Shown: positions 1 to 9,850 of the stretch, piece after piece
Position numbering within the stretch: position 1 is the stretch's first letter
How the letters are laid out: each line of letters opens with the position of its first letter
Source: Saccoglossus kowalevskii
Taxonomy: Eukaryota; Hemichordata; Enteropneusta; Harrimaniidae
Direction: 5' to 3'
Length of the DNA stretch: 25,150 nt
NCBI RefSeq assembly: GCF_000003605.2
Contig: NW_003137332.1
Span: forward strand, 56,999 to 82,148
Position numbers and translations under genes: made by a program
Notes under the pieces: generated by a model
Seen by the model: only the letters and a program-made list of their open reading frames with translations
Database searches by the model: none
What the model was told of the DNA's origin: nothing

Positions 1-573
1 TGGTGTAATAAGGAATAAAAACGACTTGTAATAACGCATGTTTGTTGCAATAAGGAATTTATCGAATGCAATGTATATGATCATGACGTTATGTAAGTGT
101 CACTACACAAACCACGTACACACACTCACACATTCCTCACACAGTTTCTAGCTCGAATAATTCAACTTTTGAATTCTTTGTATTTTTCAGGAATGGCCAG
201 TTTAAATTTTGGAGAAGCATGTGTATTAAGAGTACAATCATTACCCATGATGCATCATAACTATATGTTACTCATTGTACACCTTTATTTCTCACGTTAT
301 ATTGAGATCAGATTTATATATTTCAGGTATAACACGTAGAGCAGGATGTGATCACTCTTTTCGTAACACCTAATATCACCTCTAGAAATGATCATTGTCC
401 AGTTAATACACTTAATACTTTACTGCTATCTGCCTTTGAATCCAAATAAATATTTTAGAGAACAGTGTTCATTGCCGGAAGCACGTTATTACTAATTACT
501 TGCTACGTCATACAATATTGAAGTGTGAAAATAGTAAAGTACACGCGTGCGTCATTCAGTCGTTTATGTTTAA
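1..573. other. Anonymous AT-rich sequence, no gene seen
   Basis: No recognisable coding region or RNA gene is visible. The open frame at 97-339 opens with GTG rather than ATG and resembles nothing I know. A CA-rich patch lies at about 114-144. Splice-acceptor-like strings (pyrimidine tract plus CAG) occur near 180-190 and 315-326, but no adjoining frame looks conserved. Bases 1-44 resemble 3871-3915 (listed separately). Confidence 0.55.
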
Positions 574-734
574 AGCGGGGGGGGGGGTCGGAACCTGCGC
601 ACGCGCGGAAATTGAGAACCAAGCGACGATAACAACACACGCTAAAAACGCAAAAGCTCGTGGGTAGACGCTTGTTTGTAAACAATGACACGCTATGGTG
701 GTCTGACGTATGCGTAGGTGACGACTCTCCCGCT
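574..734. mobile_element. Small inverted-repeat element (MITE-like) flanked by TTAA
   Basis: The left end begins AGCGGG and the right end finishes CCCGCT. Each is bordered outside by TTAA (570-573 and 735-738), so the outer 11 bases read as a perfect inverted repeat. Similarity continues inward: after the G-rich tract the left arm reads GTCGGAACCTGCGCACGCG, and the reverse complement of the right arm reads GTCGTCACCTACGCATACG (14 of 19 match). The arms are therefore roughly 30 bp in a 161-bp element. A TTAA target duplication is typical of piggyBac-group transposons, but TTTAAA is itself palindromic, so TTAA could instead be part of the arms. No transposase is encoded. The left arm has an 11-G run that the right arm lacks, probably a slippage expansion. 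The segment is richer in G+C and CpG than its surroundings. Confidence 0.55.
577..587. repeat. Poly-G tract (11 G)
   Basis: An uninterrupted run of 11 G lies inside the left arm of the 574-734 element. The matching point of the right arm has only GGGAGAG, so the run looks like an expansion of a short purine stretch. Confidence 0.9.
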
Positions 735-738
735 TTAA

Positions 739-1149
739 AGCAGTACTTCGGCATTTGTGGTAGATTACCTGAATGTTGTTTGGAATTCTACTTTTTATTA
801 CATGCCTTCATCTGCCCGCCAACAAACACACACTTTAGAATAGGAACATCCGTGGATTCCAGTCAGCCATGTACGGACCGTCGTCAATAGCAACAGAGAG
901 GTCCAATGATCAAAGAAATTCCCGGAACTACGTTCGTTCGCTTGGAGACACATTATAAAAAATAAAAAGGACAGTCATGATGATGTTAATATTCAATATT
1001 TTAATAAAAGTTTGCAACCACACACAGATCCATCACACATGTTATAGCACGCAGATTCAGTCGTATACGGGTTATTGACACTAGCTCAAAATGTCTTCGA
1101 GGCACCGCAATTCTCCAGTATTCTGAGTTACAGAATCGGTACAGCGATG
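739..1149. other. Anonymous sequence, no gene seen
   Basis: This stretch has modest CpG content and no recognisable coding or RNA gene. Short open frames run through it on both strands (660-890 plus, GTG start; 1001-1213 minus), but neither product matches a family I know. Confidence 0.5.
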
Positions 1150-1199
1150 TCGGGCAAATGACGTACCTGCGCTCGGGCACAAACGCCCATATTCGGGCA
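1150..1199. repeat. Cluster of three TCGGGCA motifs
   Basis: TCGGGCA occurs at 1150-1156, 1173-1179 and 1193-1199, at spacings of 23 and 20 bases. An inverted GCCC half-site sits between the second and third copies (GCCCATATTCGGGC). The patch is much richer in G+C than the AT-rich flanks. It may be an unpaired end of a decayed inverted-repeat element or a cluster of protein-binding sites. I see no matching second arm nearby. Confidence 0.4.
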
Positions 1200-1879
1200 G
1201 TAATATATAACATTACGATTCAATACCCACACAATTCATATAGTGATCCCTATATTTTGATTTATGCAAAATCGTGATCTGTAGATCTCCAAGTTTGAAG
1301 TTGTATATTGTATTTACGGTGATGTTTTATGTTTTTTGTTATGTAACCTGTAATTTTTATTTAGTTGCCTTTAGCGTGTAGTGCCAACCATGTTATAAAT
1401 ATATAATACCACAAATTTTCTCTCTCGTTTGCGCCTACATTCACCCCTAATTACTACCTACACTCAACCTTTATTACTGCAAGATTTGCACCAATCCTCC
1501 CCCACAGCTTGGATTTATCGTAACATCATGATATTATTCATAATTGGAACAAAATGCGATCATGCGCATATACACGTTGTTCTTGTAACGTAATACTTCG
1601 CAATTTCATCGTATCACTCTCCGCATATGAGCCAAAAAATAGTTGGAAGTTTTAATGTAGTTCGTTCATATTGTCATTCTTTTGATTTTCCTTCATATGT
1701 CACGCAAAACAGGAGATTTATGAAAGCCAACATGTATTATGTAGCTTTTATCTTCAACTTGAGTTTAACGAGATGTTTGACAAGAAAAGTTGCAGACAGT
1801 GTAGTTATTTTTCATATGTAACCATATGACCATATTATTCATCCTCATACACCCCATGTATAGTACAGGTTCTGAAAAC
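1200..1879. other. Anonymous AT-rich sequence, no gene seen
   Basis: No gene, RNA or repeat could be supported. A pyrimidine-rich, G-poor stretch runs from about 1418 to 1510 on the plus strand. The open frame at 1627-1821 (64 codons) has no recognisable product. Confidence 0.5.
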
Positions 1880-1911
1880 GTAGCTTTTTTAGCTACCGAT
1901 ATTGCAATATC
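1880..1911. repeat. Two adjacent palindromes (hairpin plus 14-bp palindrome)
   Basis: GTAGCT (1880-1885) and AGCTAC (1891-1896) form a 6-bp stem around five T. One base later, GATATTGCAATATC (1898-1911) is a perfect 14-bp palindrome. Each alone could be chance in AT-rich DNA; their contact is what stands out. Confidence 0.6.
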
Positions 1912-2354
1912 TGTCAAATATTTTAAAAAATGGATTAGATTACTAAACAGATTAAAACAAAAATTTAAATTTAAAGTTGAAGTTTAATATGAAATTGAAA
2001 TTCACTCTTGTAAATAAATAAAGTGGTGAAACTGCCATAAACGGGTTTAAATGTGCATATTCGTTGACAAATTACAAACTGCAAGATTATGATTGTGAAA
2101 CTGCACGTACAAATTATGGCAGAAAATCAAACCGCAGTGAAACATGTATTACATTTCTGAGGAGGTATTCAAGAGAACATGTCAACGGATGACATTTGTT
2201 CCATGTCACTATATAGAAAGGTTTTATTTTCTGTAAGTAAACTATTTCCCAAAAACGTAGACACGTGGAAATGTCAAATATAAAATTCAGTAGTCACGTT
2301 ATCTTGGTAACATTTCACATATATTTTATATTTGTGTACATATTTGCTGTAAGC
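1912..2354. other. Anonymous AT-rich sequence, no gene seen
   Basis: This AT-rich stretch is rich in A runs between about 1920 and 2020. No coding, RNA or repeat feature could be supported. Confidence 0.5.
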
Positions 2355-2813
2355 TTAGGGACGACGTCAAAAGATCGATGTCGGATAAAAAACTTAATTC
2401 CTTTAGTTTTTTTTCAACCCCACCCCACCCCCACTGAAACTTAATTGATAAATATTGGTCATGGCGTCAGACTACATTCACCATTAAATACAAATTGATA
2501 ATCGGACAATAGTATGACATAGCAGTTGGTTGTCAAATAACTTTACAAATGCATCTCATTTGACGCACATATTTACACTCGGACCAAACCATTTTTTCGT
2601 CTTGGATGTTTTTTTTTTTCATTTTCTGTTATTTCTGTCCCTGATTTGGATAGAAAAAAAAAACGAACTACAAATACTCCAAGATTGTTTTGACTTCATT
2701 AAAAAATAAAATCGTTTTTGTAGGATGTAAACTTTTTGAGGTCAAAACCCCCCACCCCCAAACTAAATCAAATAAGTTTTTATCCGATATCGATCTTTTG
2801 ACGTCGTCACTTA
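2355..2813. mobile_element. 453-bp MITE, PIF/Harbinger-like, with TTA target duplication
   Basis: The element proper is 2358-2810. Its left end (2358-2409) and the reverse complement of its right end (2760-2810) match over about 51 bases. Both contain GACGACGTCAAAAGATCGAT, and the outer 38 aligned bases differ at only two positions plus one A of length. TTA stands immediately outside each end (2355-2357 and 2811-2813), as expected of a 3-bp target duplication. A TTA or TAA duplication with ends beginning GG or GT fits the PIF/Harbinger group; other groups with 3-bp duplications are possible. No transposase is encoded; the minus-strand open frame at 2668-2877 merely runs out through the right arm. 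Just inside both arms lies a C-rich tract on the same strand (about 2415-2434 and 2747-2759), so these tracts are not part of the inverted repeat. The close match of the arms suggests a younger insertion than the other repeats here. Confidence 0.85.
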
Positions 2814-3870
2814 TCAAAATACTGTAAATGAATATCTTTTCGTAACCAGAATGTGGGAATTCACAATGTGAAAGCACATTTTGTCATAATAGAACGAATT
2901 GATTTGTTAAACTGAACAAATCAAATTAAATTTGTGCTGATTGACTTATCGGAATTTAAAAATGCAATTCTGATTTGAAGAAATACACAGAATATCATGC
3001 ACAGGCCTATTATATTGGAATTTACGTTACATAAATTCACCGAGCTGTTTGGCTAAAAAGTACTGGAGCCAAAAACCTCGAAACTTGTGATAAAACAGTA
3101 CTGCTCTTGTATTGTTACTTTCGGCAACATTTGAAAAGAAACGTTTGGCGTTGCAACTGCAGCATTTGTTGGACAACTTTGTATTACAGGCAAGTTACAG
3201 ATTGCTTAATGTATGCCTGCCGTTACTAAATTTAACGTTAAAAATGCTTTGCTGGTGGATAGGACGCAATATAGCAATACGCTATCGTCTGAGATTGTAC
3301 AGGAATAACGTAAGATGTTCAAATTATCTATGCAAACTTAAGGCACAGAACAGTGAGTTAAAAATGATTTATGATTGTAAAATTCAAAAGCTTATAAAGG
3401 CGAATACGGCAGTGCATATGTCACAATTACAATATTAAAATGCATCGAGATCCTATGATTATCTTGGTTAAACTGAAATATGATCAGATGTTATTGTCGT
3501 ATATAAGATAAGCTCATTTCAATTATTTAAAATATGAAACGAAATTCCCTTAAATCCCCGAGGTTTAGAATAGTATATATAAAACATATCTCGATACTTG
3601 TTCTATATCCCATGTGACCAATGTGGATATTAAACTATTGATATAATCATTCGACTCGTATTTTTTTTAATAAACCTGTTTATATGAATTATAATGTTAC
3701 TCACACAATATAGGAGAGTATAAATTCAGAACTGAAACAGAAATGCGTTTTAAATATTATGTCAAATATAACATTTACAATCTCTAGATCCAGTATTGTA
3801 GCTTGTGAAAGCGTCCGACGTAATATTCCATTCAATGCCAATACTAGACTATACTAATATTATATCACAT
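2814..3870. other. Anonymous sequence with one 108-codon open frame, no supported gene
   Basis: The longest open frame of the window lies at 3112-3438 on the plus strand, but it opens with TTG and its first internal ATG comes only at about 3243. The product is basic and rich in Leu, with no domain or motif that I recognise. There are no supporting splice sites or codon preference, and I consider it a chance frame. The rest holds no supportable feature. Confidence 0.5.
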
Positions 3871-3915
3871 ATGTGTTGTAATAAGAATAGAAACGTCCTA
3901 TAATGGCCCATGTGA
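3871..3915 (+). repeat. Short sequence related to bases 1-44
   Basis: TGTAATAAGAATAGAAACG here resembles TGTAATAAGGAATAAAAACG at 3-22. Similarity continues weakly to a shared CATGT about 40 bases in, with roughly three quarters of positions matching and a few single-base gaps. This could be two diverged copies of a dispersed repeat; at this length chance is not excluded. Confidence 0.3.
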
Positions 3916-4691
3916 GACACTAACTAAGCAAAAAAATTAAAATGTTTTTATTCATCATATAATGATTGAAATTAGTCAAATAAATATAAAATACACAACG
4001 TATAAATAAACCATGGTTTATAACAATAACATACATCTAAACTAATTGAATCCAGTATATTGGAATTGATTACGGGTTTGTGCTATCCTAGTGAAATAAA
4101 GATTGTCATCAAAGTCCATCAATTTATTCATTTCAAAGCATTCTAATTTTGGCAATATTGACACATACAAATAAATATAAATAACTCCTTCTAGTACTGG
4201 GAGATGACCATAACGAAATTACAAAGAAAAAACAGCACAAATACAATGGATCAAGACAGTCTATATGAACGATAAATTCCAATTAAAAGTCATAGAGCAT
4301 GAATCCATCGGATCAAAGAATACTGAAATTGAAAGATACATCATTAATATTTTGCGATACCAATCATAGATATAGTTATTGAGCATTCCATTCCAGACGT
4401 CGGGGTTAAGGTAGCATTATGATATTGGACGAGGGATTAAAGAATTTACTATGAAGAATCACAATGCTAGATACAGAGCGTCACATAAATATAATGCTCT
4501 AAAAAATTGCAGGAAAAATAACGATGTCTCATAATGAATAGACCATTGAGTGAGATTAATCTCTCAAGTATAATCACGTGCAATTACGGTGACCTTGTAG
4601 CTGAAATTGATGATGCTACAGTGACATTTAATTGAACGAGTCGCTTGAGCGGACATCGTTCTTTTGTCATTAAGCCTGAACTTTGATCTGA
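3916..4691. other. Anonymous AT-rich sequence, no gene seen
   Basis: No gene or RNA could be supported. A perfect 12-bp palindrome, GAGATTAATCTC, lies at about 4552-4563. Confidence 0.5.
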
Positions 4692-4731
4692 CTATAACCC
4701 TTAATAAACTGCTTGTTTTAAAGGGTTATAG
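4692..4731. repeat. Hairpin with 11-bp perfect stem
   Basis: CTATAACCCTT (4692-4702) is the exact reverse complement of AAGGGTTATAG (4721-4731), with an 18-base loop that can pair partly further. No T-run, gene end or RNA gene is nearby, so a function is not implied. It may be the remnant of a fold-back element. Confidence 0.65.
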
Positions 4732-4985
4732 AACAAATAATGACTAATTTATTTGATAGCAGTGATAACGTTTAGATATATGCATAAAAAGCAGTGCAAA
4801 TGTATTCATGTGACATGATATTGCTCTGTGTTAAATATATTGCTACTGAATCGCACACAGTGTATGTATTTTTTTAAATGAAATCTTGCTAAAAGCAAAC
4901 TCCCCATCCTCCATACATATGTAAATTTACAGGTGACACCAGGGCGAACGAATGTGAATGAGACGTGCACAGTTTAAGAACAGTT

Positions 4986-5019
4986 ATATTATTATTATTT
5001 ATTATTATCATTATTTTAT
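4986..5019. repeat. Imperfect (ATT)n microsatellite
   Basis: This is a short run of ATT/TTA triplets with a few substitutions, at the start of an AT-rich patch leading to the 5120-5195 microsatellite. Confidence 0.7.
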
Positions 5020-5116
5020 TTCCATTTCTCTAAAGAAATATACCCCACTAACCTGGGGGAACAGGTTACAATGCGAAAGTTACAGGCGTGACTTTAATCG
5101 CCTCAATAAAATAAAG

Positions 5117-5119
<3 letters not shown>

Positions 5120-5179
<60 letters not shown>

Positions 5180-5195
5180 CATACATACATACATA
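5120..5195. repeat. Compound (TA)28-(CATA)5 microsatellite
   Basis: An uninterrupted TA run covers 5120-5175 (56 bases), followed directly by five CATA units to 5195. The open frame across it, with alternating Tyr and Ile, is a translation of the microsatellite and not a gene. Confidence 0.95.
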
Positions 5196-5200
5196 TATAC

Positions 5201-7769
5201 AACTCATCTATTGGAGAACTCACACTAACAAATTATATCTAATCTGAAAAGCTGTGTATACACATCTTCCAATACTTTGGGTTATATTATGACACCCCGT
5301 CACCTAAAGGACTAAAATCACAGACAGGTGACTTCCATGAAATGCAATATTATAATCAGTCCATTAATGCAAAATGCTGAAGTTCAAGCATAAGAACCCA
5401 CTACATATATATACATACATATGTCACATATATATTCATTGATATCTTACAATGTTGTTTGAATTCATAATAAAAAGATACAGTTAATGATATTCATTAA
5501 AAATAGAAGCGCAAGTGATGGTCATTTACAACATCTTCTATGCTTTGTATCTAGATTAACATGATAATGCTGAGAAGAATGGCACTTTAAGCCATCCGTC
5601 TATGACTTGTATTAAAAAACAAATTGTGGGTAATTGTATTTAAGTATGGCTTACTACCTTTGCATATCATGAATCACAAACTGGAATGGGTAACGCGAGG
5701 AAAAGGAAAAAAAAAGAGTTTCACTTATCTTAATGCATGTAGAGCAGCTTATTTGGTGACTCGGTAATTATTAACGTTGCACCTTAATAAGTAGTTCATG
5801 GTCATATGGGATTGTACATTCTTATAGATATCCCGTGTAAAAGTTTATAAAAGCGTTATAACTGCGCACATGTATTACTTTGAACAGTCAGTAATAATTA
5901 CCAAATAAAACTAAAAAAAAACAGGTTCAGAAAATTGTATTTGTTATCACAAATTACTTTTAATTTATTTCGCTGTCTATGTCAATAGTGTTTAGTGTAT
6001 AGTGTGTGCGACGAGACTTTGCTAACTTTCGCTTTCTCGACATATATACATAGATATATAATCAATGATTTGCAATATAAGAATTGTAATAATAACGAAA
6101 ACACTTATTCCAATATGTGATATTTGCTATTTGATATATAGCGAGATGACAAAACCCCAATATTGAATGTGTTAAACAATATTATTTTAATTAAAGCGAG
6201 ATAAATATCTAAAATCTAGTTTTGGAACGAGTAAATTCTATAGCTACATAATATAGTTAGTCAGATCACACCATGCGTTGGCCGCATACAACACAACGCG
6301 CTACGCTACACATATTATTCACAGACATAGTAATAACAAGCAGGAACCCATCTGATAAAACCTGCATATATTCTATTGTATCGGGGATATTGGCAACTGG
6401 GGCTTCCTTCCCATGACATTTAGCATTACTCATATCCTCGAGCGAGTTGTGTGGGTTCAAGTTTCCAAGCTAACTAATCGTCAATTCGCAGTATACACGT
6501 AAATATCAAACAACCTGCACGTGATCTCATCGGAAATATTTTTTGATGACGACACCATGGTAATATAGTGATTACACGTTGATTTGATCCTGAGAATTCA
6601 TATTTTGATTTTAATGTAGTTTAAATAGTAAGGTTATTGGGTTAGTGAATTAATAGTGAAATTTATCTTCATAGACCGATTATTCACCCCAGGGTAATGT
6701 GATTGATATTTGTAGCATATATACGGTGTGCGAGTGATGAGAGCCACAGTACATATTTAATACATACCACTAGTATTTGCACTCACCTTCAAACTAACGC
6801 ATCAAAGTAATATTGAATTGCATGTTGTAGGTTTTCCCGAGATTAAGTGACCCTGTGAGCCTTAGAATTACCTTAGACGAGCTACAATACGCAGGTTATT
6901 AGCTGATTTAATACTAGTTACTGTTAAGGGGATTCATACTACTGTCTAATTACAACATCACGCTAGTAAGACAATTGGTAAAGGTTAATGTTAAGCTATA
7001 AATAATTAATTAATTGATTATCCATGTATAAATGGATTAGAATCACGTGTTTTTTGTGTGTTTTATTCTCAATCACAAATGTTTGCATGTGCAATTTCTC
7101 AAACTCTATTTTGGAGAGAATGATTGAAGAAACACTAATACCAATCAATCACGAACTTAAGGTCGCTGTGATAGGTTCATAGGAAATGCAAAATTTAAGT
7201 ATGACCAAGACAAACCACAATTAATCTCCAAGTAGTTTGGAAGTTAGTTGCGCCGACGATAAAACCGATTTTGCTCTTTTATTACTTTATATATTCTACA
7301 AGATTATATCTGTGATATATAATTCGCGTACACAATGGATAGTTCGTATATACCTTGCCTTCTCATCGTCTCATCCCGGATTATTCAAGTTGAAATGTTA
7401 CCATGTATTCATCAAACAATAGACTCCAGAGGGACAGATACAACGTAGCCTTGTGTGAAATGCATGGATGACTGCTTTTGATGTGCCCAACATTATTTTC
7501 CTATTGCGTTTTGCGTCATGCAAATCGATATTGGAGATTATACATAGCGCTAGTTATGCACTGGAGATTACATACCACCTTTATCGTTCTAGATGCGTTC
7601 TCCTTGGCAGAATACATTGCTACAATATATATAACAACTTTACCGTACAATTTTACAATAATGATTTCGCTTTAATGGCATTGGTAATTGACTCTTACCC
7701 AACGTGTATAACCGCAAGCTTGCTTTAGGGCAGAATACCTGTTTTACAGATTGAATTATTTTAGCCAAG

Positions 7770-7770
<1 letters not shown>
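5201..7770. other. Anonymous AT-rich sequence, no gene seen
   Basis: Nothing here can be supported as a gene. Open frames at 6266-6460 (minus), 7237-7422 (plus, TTG start) and 7468-7728 (plus) are short and unrecognised. Small repeats include an AT-rich TATATACATACATATG patch near 5403-5436 and a perfect palindrome TGTGTATACACA at about 5252-5263. Confidence 0.5.
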
Positions 7771-7771
<1 letters not shown>

Positions 7772-7808
<37 letters not shown>

Positions 7809-7813
7809 TATTT
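7772..7813. repeat. (TTA)n microsatellite
   Basis: About ten perfect TTA triplets are followed by a slightly disturbed ACTATTATT tail. It ends about 50 bases before the first recognisable codon of the LINE fragment, so it lies near that fragment's 5' limit. Confidence 0.9.
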
Positions 7814-7861
7814 GTGCCAGGTGATATTTCGACACATTATATTCACTGCTGTCTCTACTGA

Positions 7862-8560
7862 CTAATCTCCTTCGGTGAAATACAAGGAATACAAATTGAT
7901 AATCAAGAAGTAATAAGTGCATCCTTTGCAGATGACTTAACATGCCTCCTCAGGGATGCAAAAACAGCTAAAAAATAATCACTTTCTTAGATAGAAAGTT
8001 AGAAAAATAGCTGGGCTGCAACTAAACAAAGCACCCAATCAATATGTTAAATGCAGACAGTTGTATGGAGGGGATGGGCAAAAACAAAACTTGGAATTTG
8101 TGCAAAGTAAAGAAATTCCGGGATTAGTCTATTTGAGATGGTGACACGCCAAAAGTGCTACACCAAACAGGATCAGAACATTTTAGAGATAGAATAATTC
8201 AAAAACTAAAACGTTGTACAACCAAAATCATTAATCAAGAAATAATTGGCAATGTCTTTGTCTAACCTAGATCAGAAAGAAACTTGATTCATCTGTTTGG
8301 CAATGATATTGACTGTTGGAGGAGTTTTAACAGCTGCAATGTAAAATGTATAATGGATGCAAATATAAGGGAATTTCAGTTTAAACAACATCTTGGTAGT
8401 CAATGTGAAACGTGTAAAATGTCACCTCCTAAGGTTTAAAATTCTCTCCGTACATTCTGTAAAAACAAGATAAAATATTAAATCATCTAATGTACGACAG
8501 TCATTGTGTGCAATAATTCAGGGAGACAACATCATATTGGGAGGCCCAGGAGCTTCTAGT
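7862..8560 (+). pseudogene. Decayed LINE ORF2 fragment (reverse transcriptase to C-terminal region)
   Basis: The fragment is read from pieces in several frames. 7862-7975 gives GEIQGIQIDNQEV and then the catalytic FADD box (7925-7936), followed by LTCLLRD; a stop lies at 7976. 7995-8141 gives KIAGLQLNK, with GLQLN about 29 residues after FADD, the spacing expected of the RT block after the catalytic box. 8137-8262 and 8266-8436 share one frame, with a stop at 8263, and give IIQKLKR, then CWRSF and IREFQFK (8365-8385), then CETCKM, with a stop at 8437. 8440-8478 gives TFCKN, and a shift at 8478 leads to LNHLMYDSHC. The order IREFQFK, then CxxC/FC, then HL...C matches the region after RT in L1/Tx1-type LINEs. 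At least two frameshifts and several stops show it is long dead. It lacks ORF1, the endonuclease and most of the RT, which fits 5' truncation. The 3' limit is uncertain. Assignment as a LINE is firm; the clade is inference. Confidence 0.8.
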
Positions 8561-9150
8561 CTGGTAAACTTATATGTATCTAGATGACAATATAAGTTCC
8601 GAGGAATGTATAACATTACAACACAGTAGTGTAACGAAATATTTAACCCACGAGATATAATACCCTCAGCTGCAAGACATTATTAACAAGTCTAGTTTGC
8701 TGCCAGAGATACGGCAGTTGAAGGTTAAAAAATGTTGTATCTTCATATTTTTTCCAGTCATGTGCTTTTCTAGGAATTAATGTTTTCTTTGGACATAAAA
8801 ATGGTTGAAATACAAAATCGCCTAAACCAAATACATGGGCAGACTGTTCTCATACTGTCCAAACATAAATTTTTACTACTACTAAAATTCAAATTGTTTG
8901 AAACCTGCTTCTACATACCAACGCGCTAGACACCATCAGCATCGACCTTTTTCCTGCACCAAATATATTGACTAAAAACATTGCACGTGTGCATCAAAGA
9001 TACTGATATTTGAAAGTGCAAAAGCACCATTACCCAGAATTATCCAAAAGCCTCAGTGTTAAATATATTAAAATATATTGTGCTAGACAACAATCTATGT
9101 AGATGCTGATCTGTGCTAGATTTAGATTTAGAACCACAAAATATACATCA
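8561..9150. other. Anonymous sequence after the LINE fragment
   Basis: This may include the decayed 3' untranslated part of the LINE, but I cannot see a poly-A or simple-repeat tail or a target duplication that would mark its end. Nothing else is supportable. Confidence 0.4.
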
Positions 9151-9850
9151 ATGTATAATATGACCTTGACTTTTGATCCAAAATTGTCGCCCGGTCATAT
9201 CAATCGTAGTCATTCGTCTCTTGTGCTCCATACTAACAAAACATATAATGTGACATTGTTCTTTGTCCCGAAAATATACAAAGGTCTTGTGAGTCCCATT
9301 GGGACATGTGTGCCAAGTTTGAAGGCTCTAGCAATTTCTCTTCTGTAGTTATGTAACGAACATAAATAAACCCATACTTGTGAATCACATGGGGAATATA
9401 TGTGAATTTGTGTCGTACTGGCTATTTGACTCTTGTATTTGTATTTAATAGTACCAAAATACGTAATAATAAACACATACTGGGATCTTGATTTTTGTCC
9501 TTTGACATATTGTGTCTATGAATTTGTCATGTTCCGTCGGTTACATGTGTTCCATGTTTTAAGTTCACAGCTATTCTCTCTTGTAGCTCAATAGTGAACA
9601 TACAAAAACACATACTGTGACCTTAATTTTTAGCCCTTGGTCCCGAAAATGTATCTAGATGTCACAATGGAAACGCGAAGAAGGCCCTGGTTATTTTTCC
9701 CCTTTAGTCATATAATAGAAGTACATAAACTCATACTGCGATTTGACATCTGGCCTCAAAATATTGCTGTTCTGTGTGGGTGACATATTCAACATTTGTG
9801 CCAAGTTTGAATATTGTACCTATTTTTTGAGTTATAGATGCATACATACA
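9151..9850 (+). repeat. Degenerate tandem array, ~120-bp period, about six units
   Basis: Units start near 9151, 9241, 9371, 9474, 9609 and 9730, giving steps of 90, 130, 103, 135, 121 and ~121. Each unit opens with a version of CAYACTGTGACCTTGAYTTTTG-like sequence (for example TGTGACATTGTTCTTTGTCC at 9249). Several carry a middle GTGCCAAGTTTGAAG (9309, 9797; decayed at 9547) and end with a TTCTCTTGTAGTTAT-like segment plus ACATA (9337, 9572, 9697, 9821). Unit identity is low, so the array is old. From memory, a TGACCTTGAC...CCAAGTTT repeat of this kind is common in marine invertebrate genomes; I could not check this. The open frames at 9103-9348 and 9210-9476 are translations of repeat units and not genes. 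Confidence 0.8.

Noticed and set aside
97-339. Frame with internal TTTTTCAG acceptor-like sites as coding
   Set aside because: It opens with GTG, there is no recognisable protein, and acceptor-like strings are frequent in T-rich DNA.
3112-3438. Longest open frame (108 codons) as a gene
   Set aside because: It opens with TTG, its first ATG is more than 40 codons in, it has no known domain, and frames of this length are expected by chance in 25 kb read in six frames.
4958-5242. 94-codon frame with Tyr-Ile repeats
   Set aside because: It is the translation of the TA/CATA microsatellite.
6445-6470. GGGTTCAAGTTTCC as a tRNA T-arm
   Set aside because: Stem pairing and spacing fail, and no other tRNA arms are nearby.
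9210-9476. Open frames across the 9.2-9.5 kb region as genes
   Set aside because: They lie in diverged tandem monomers and are not kept open from unit to unit.
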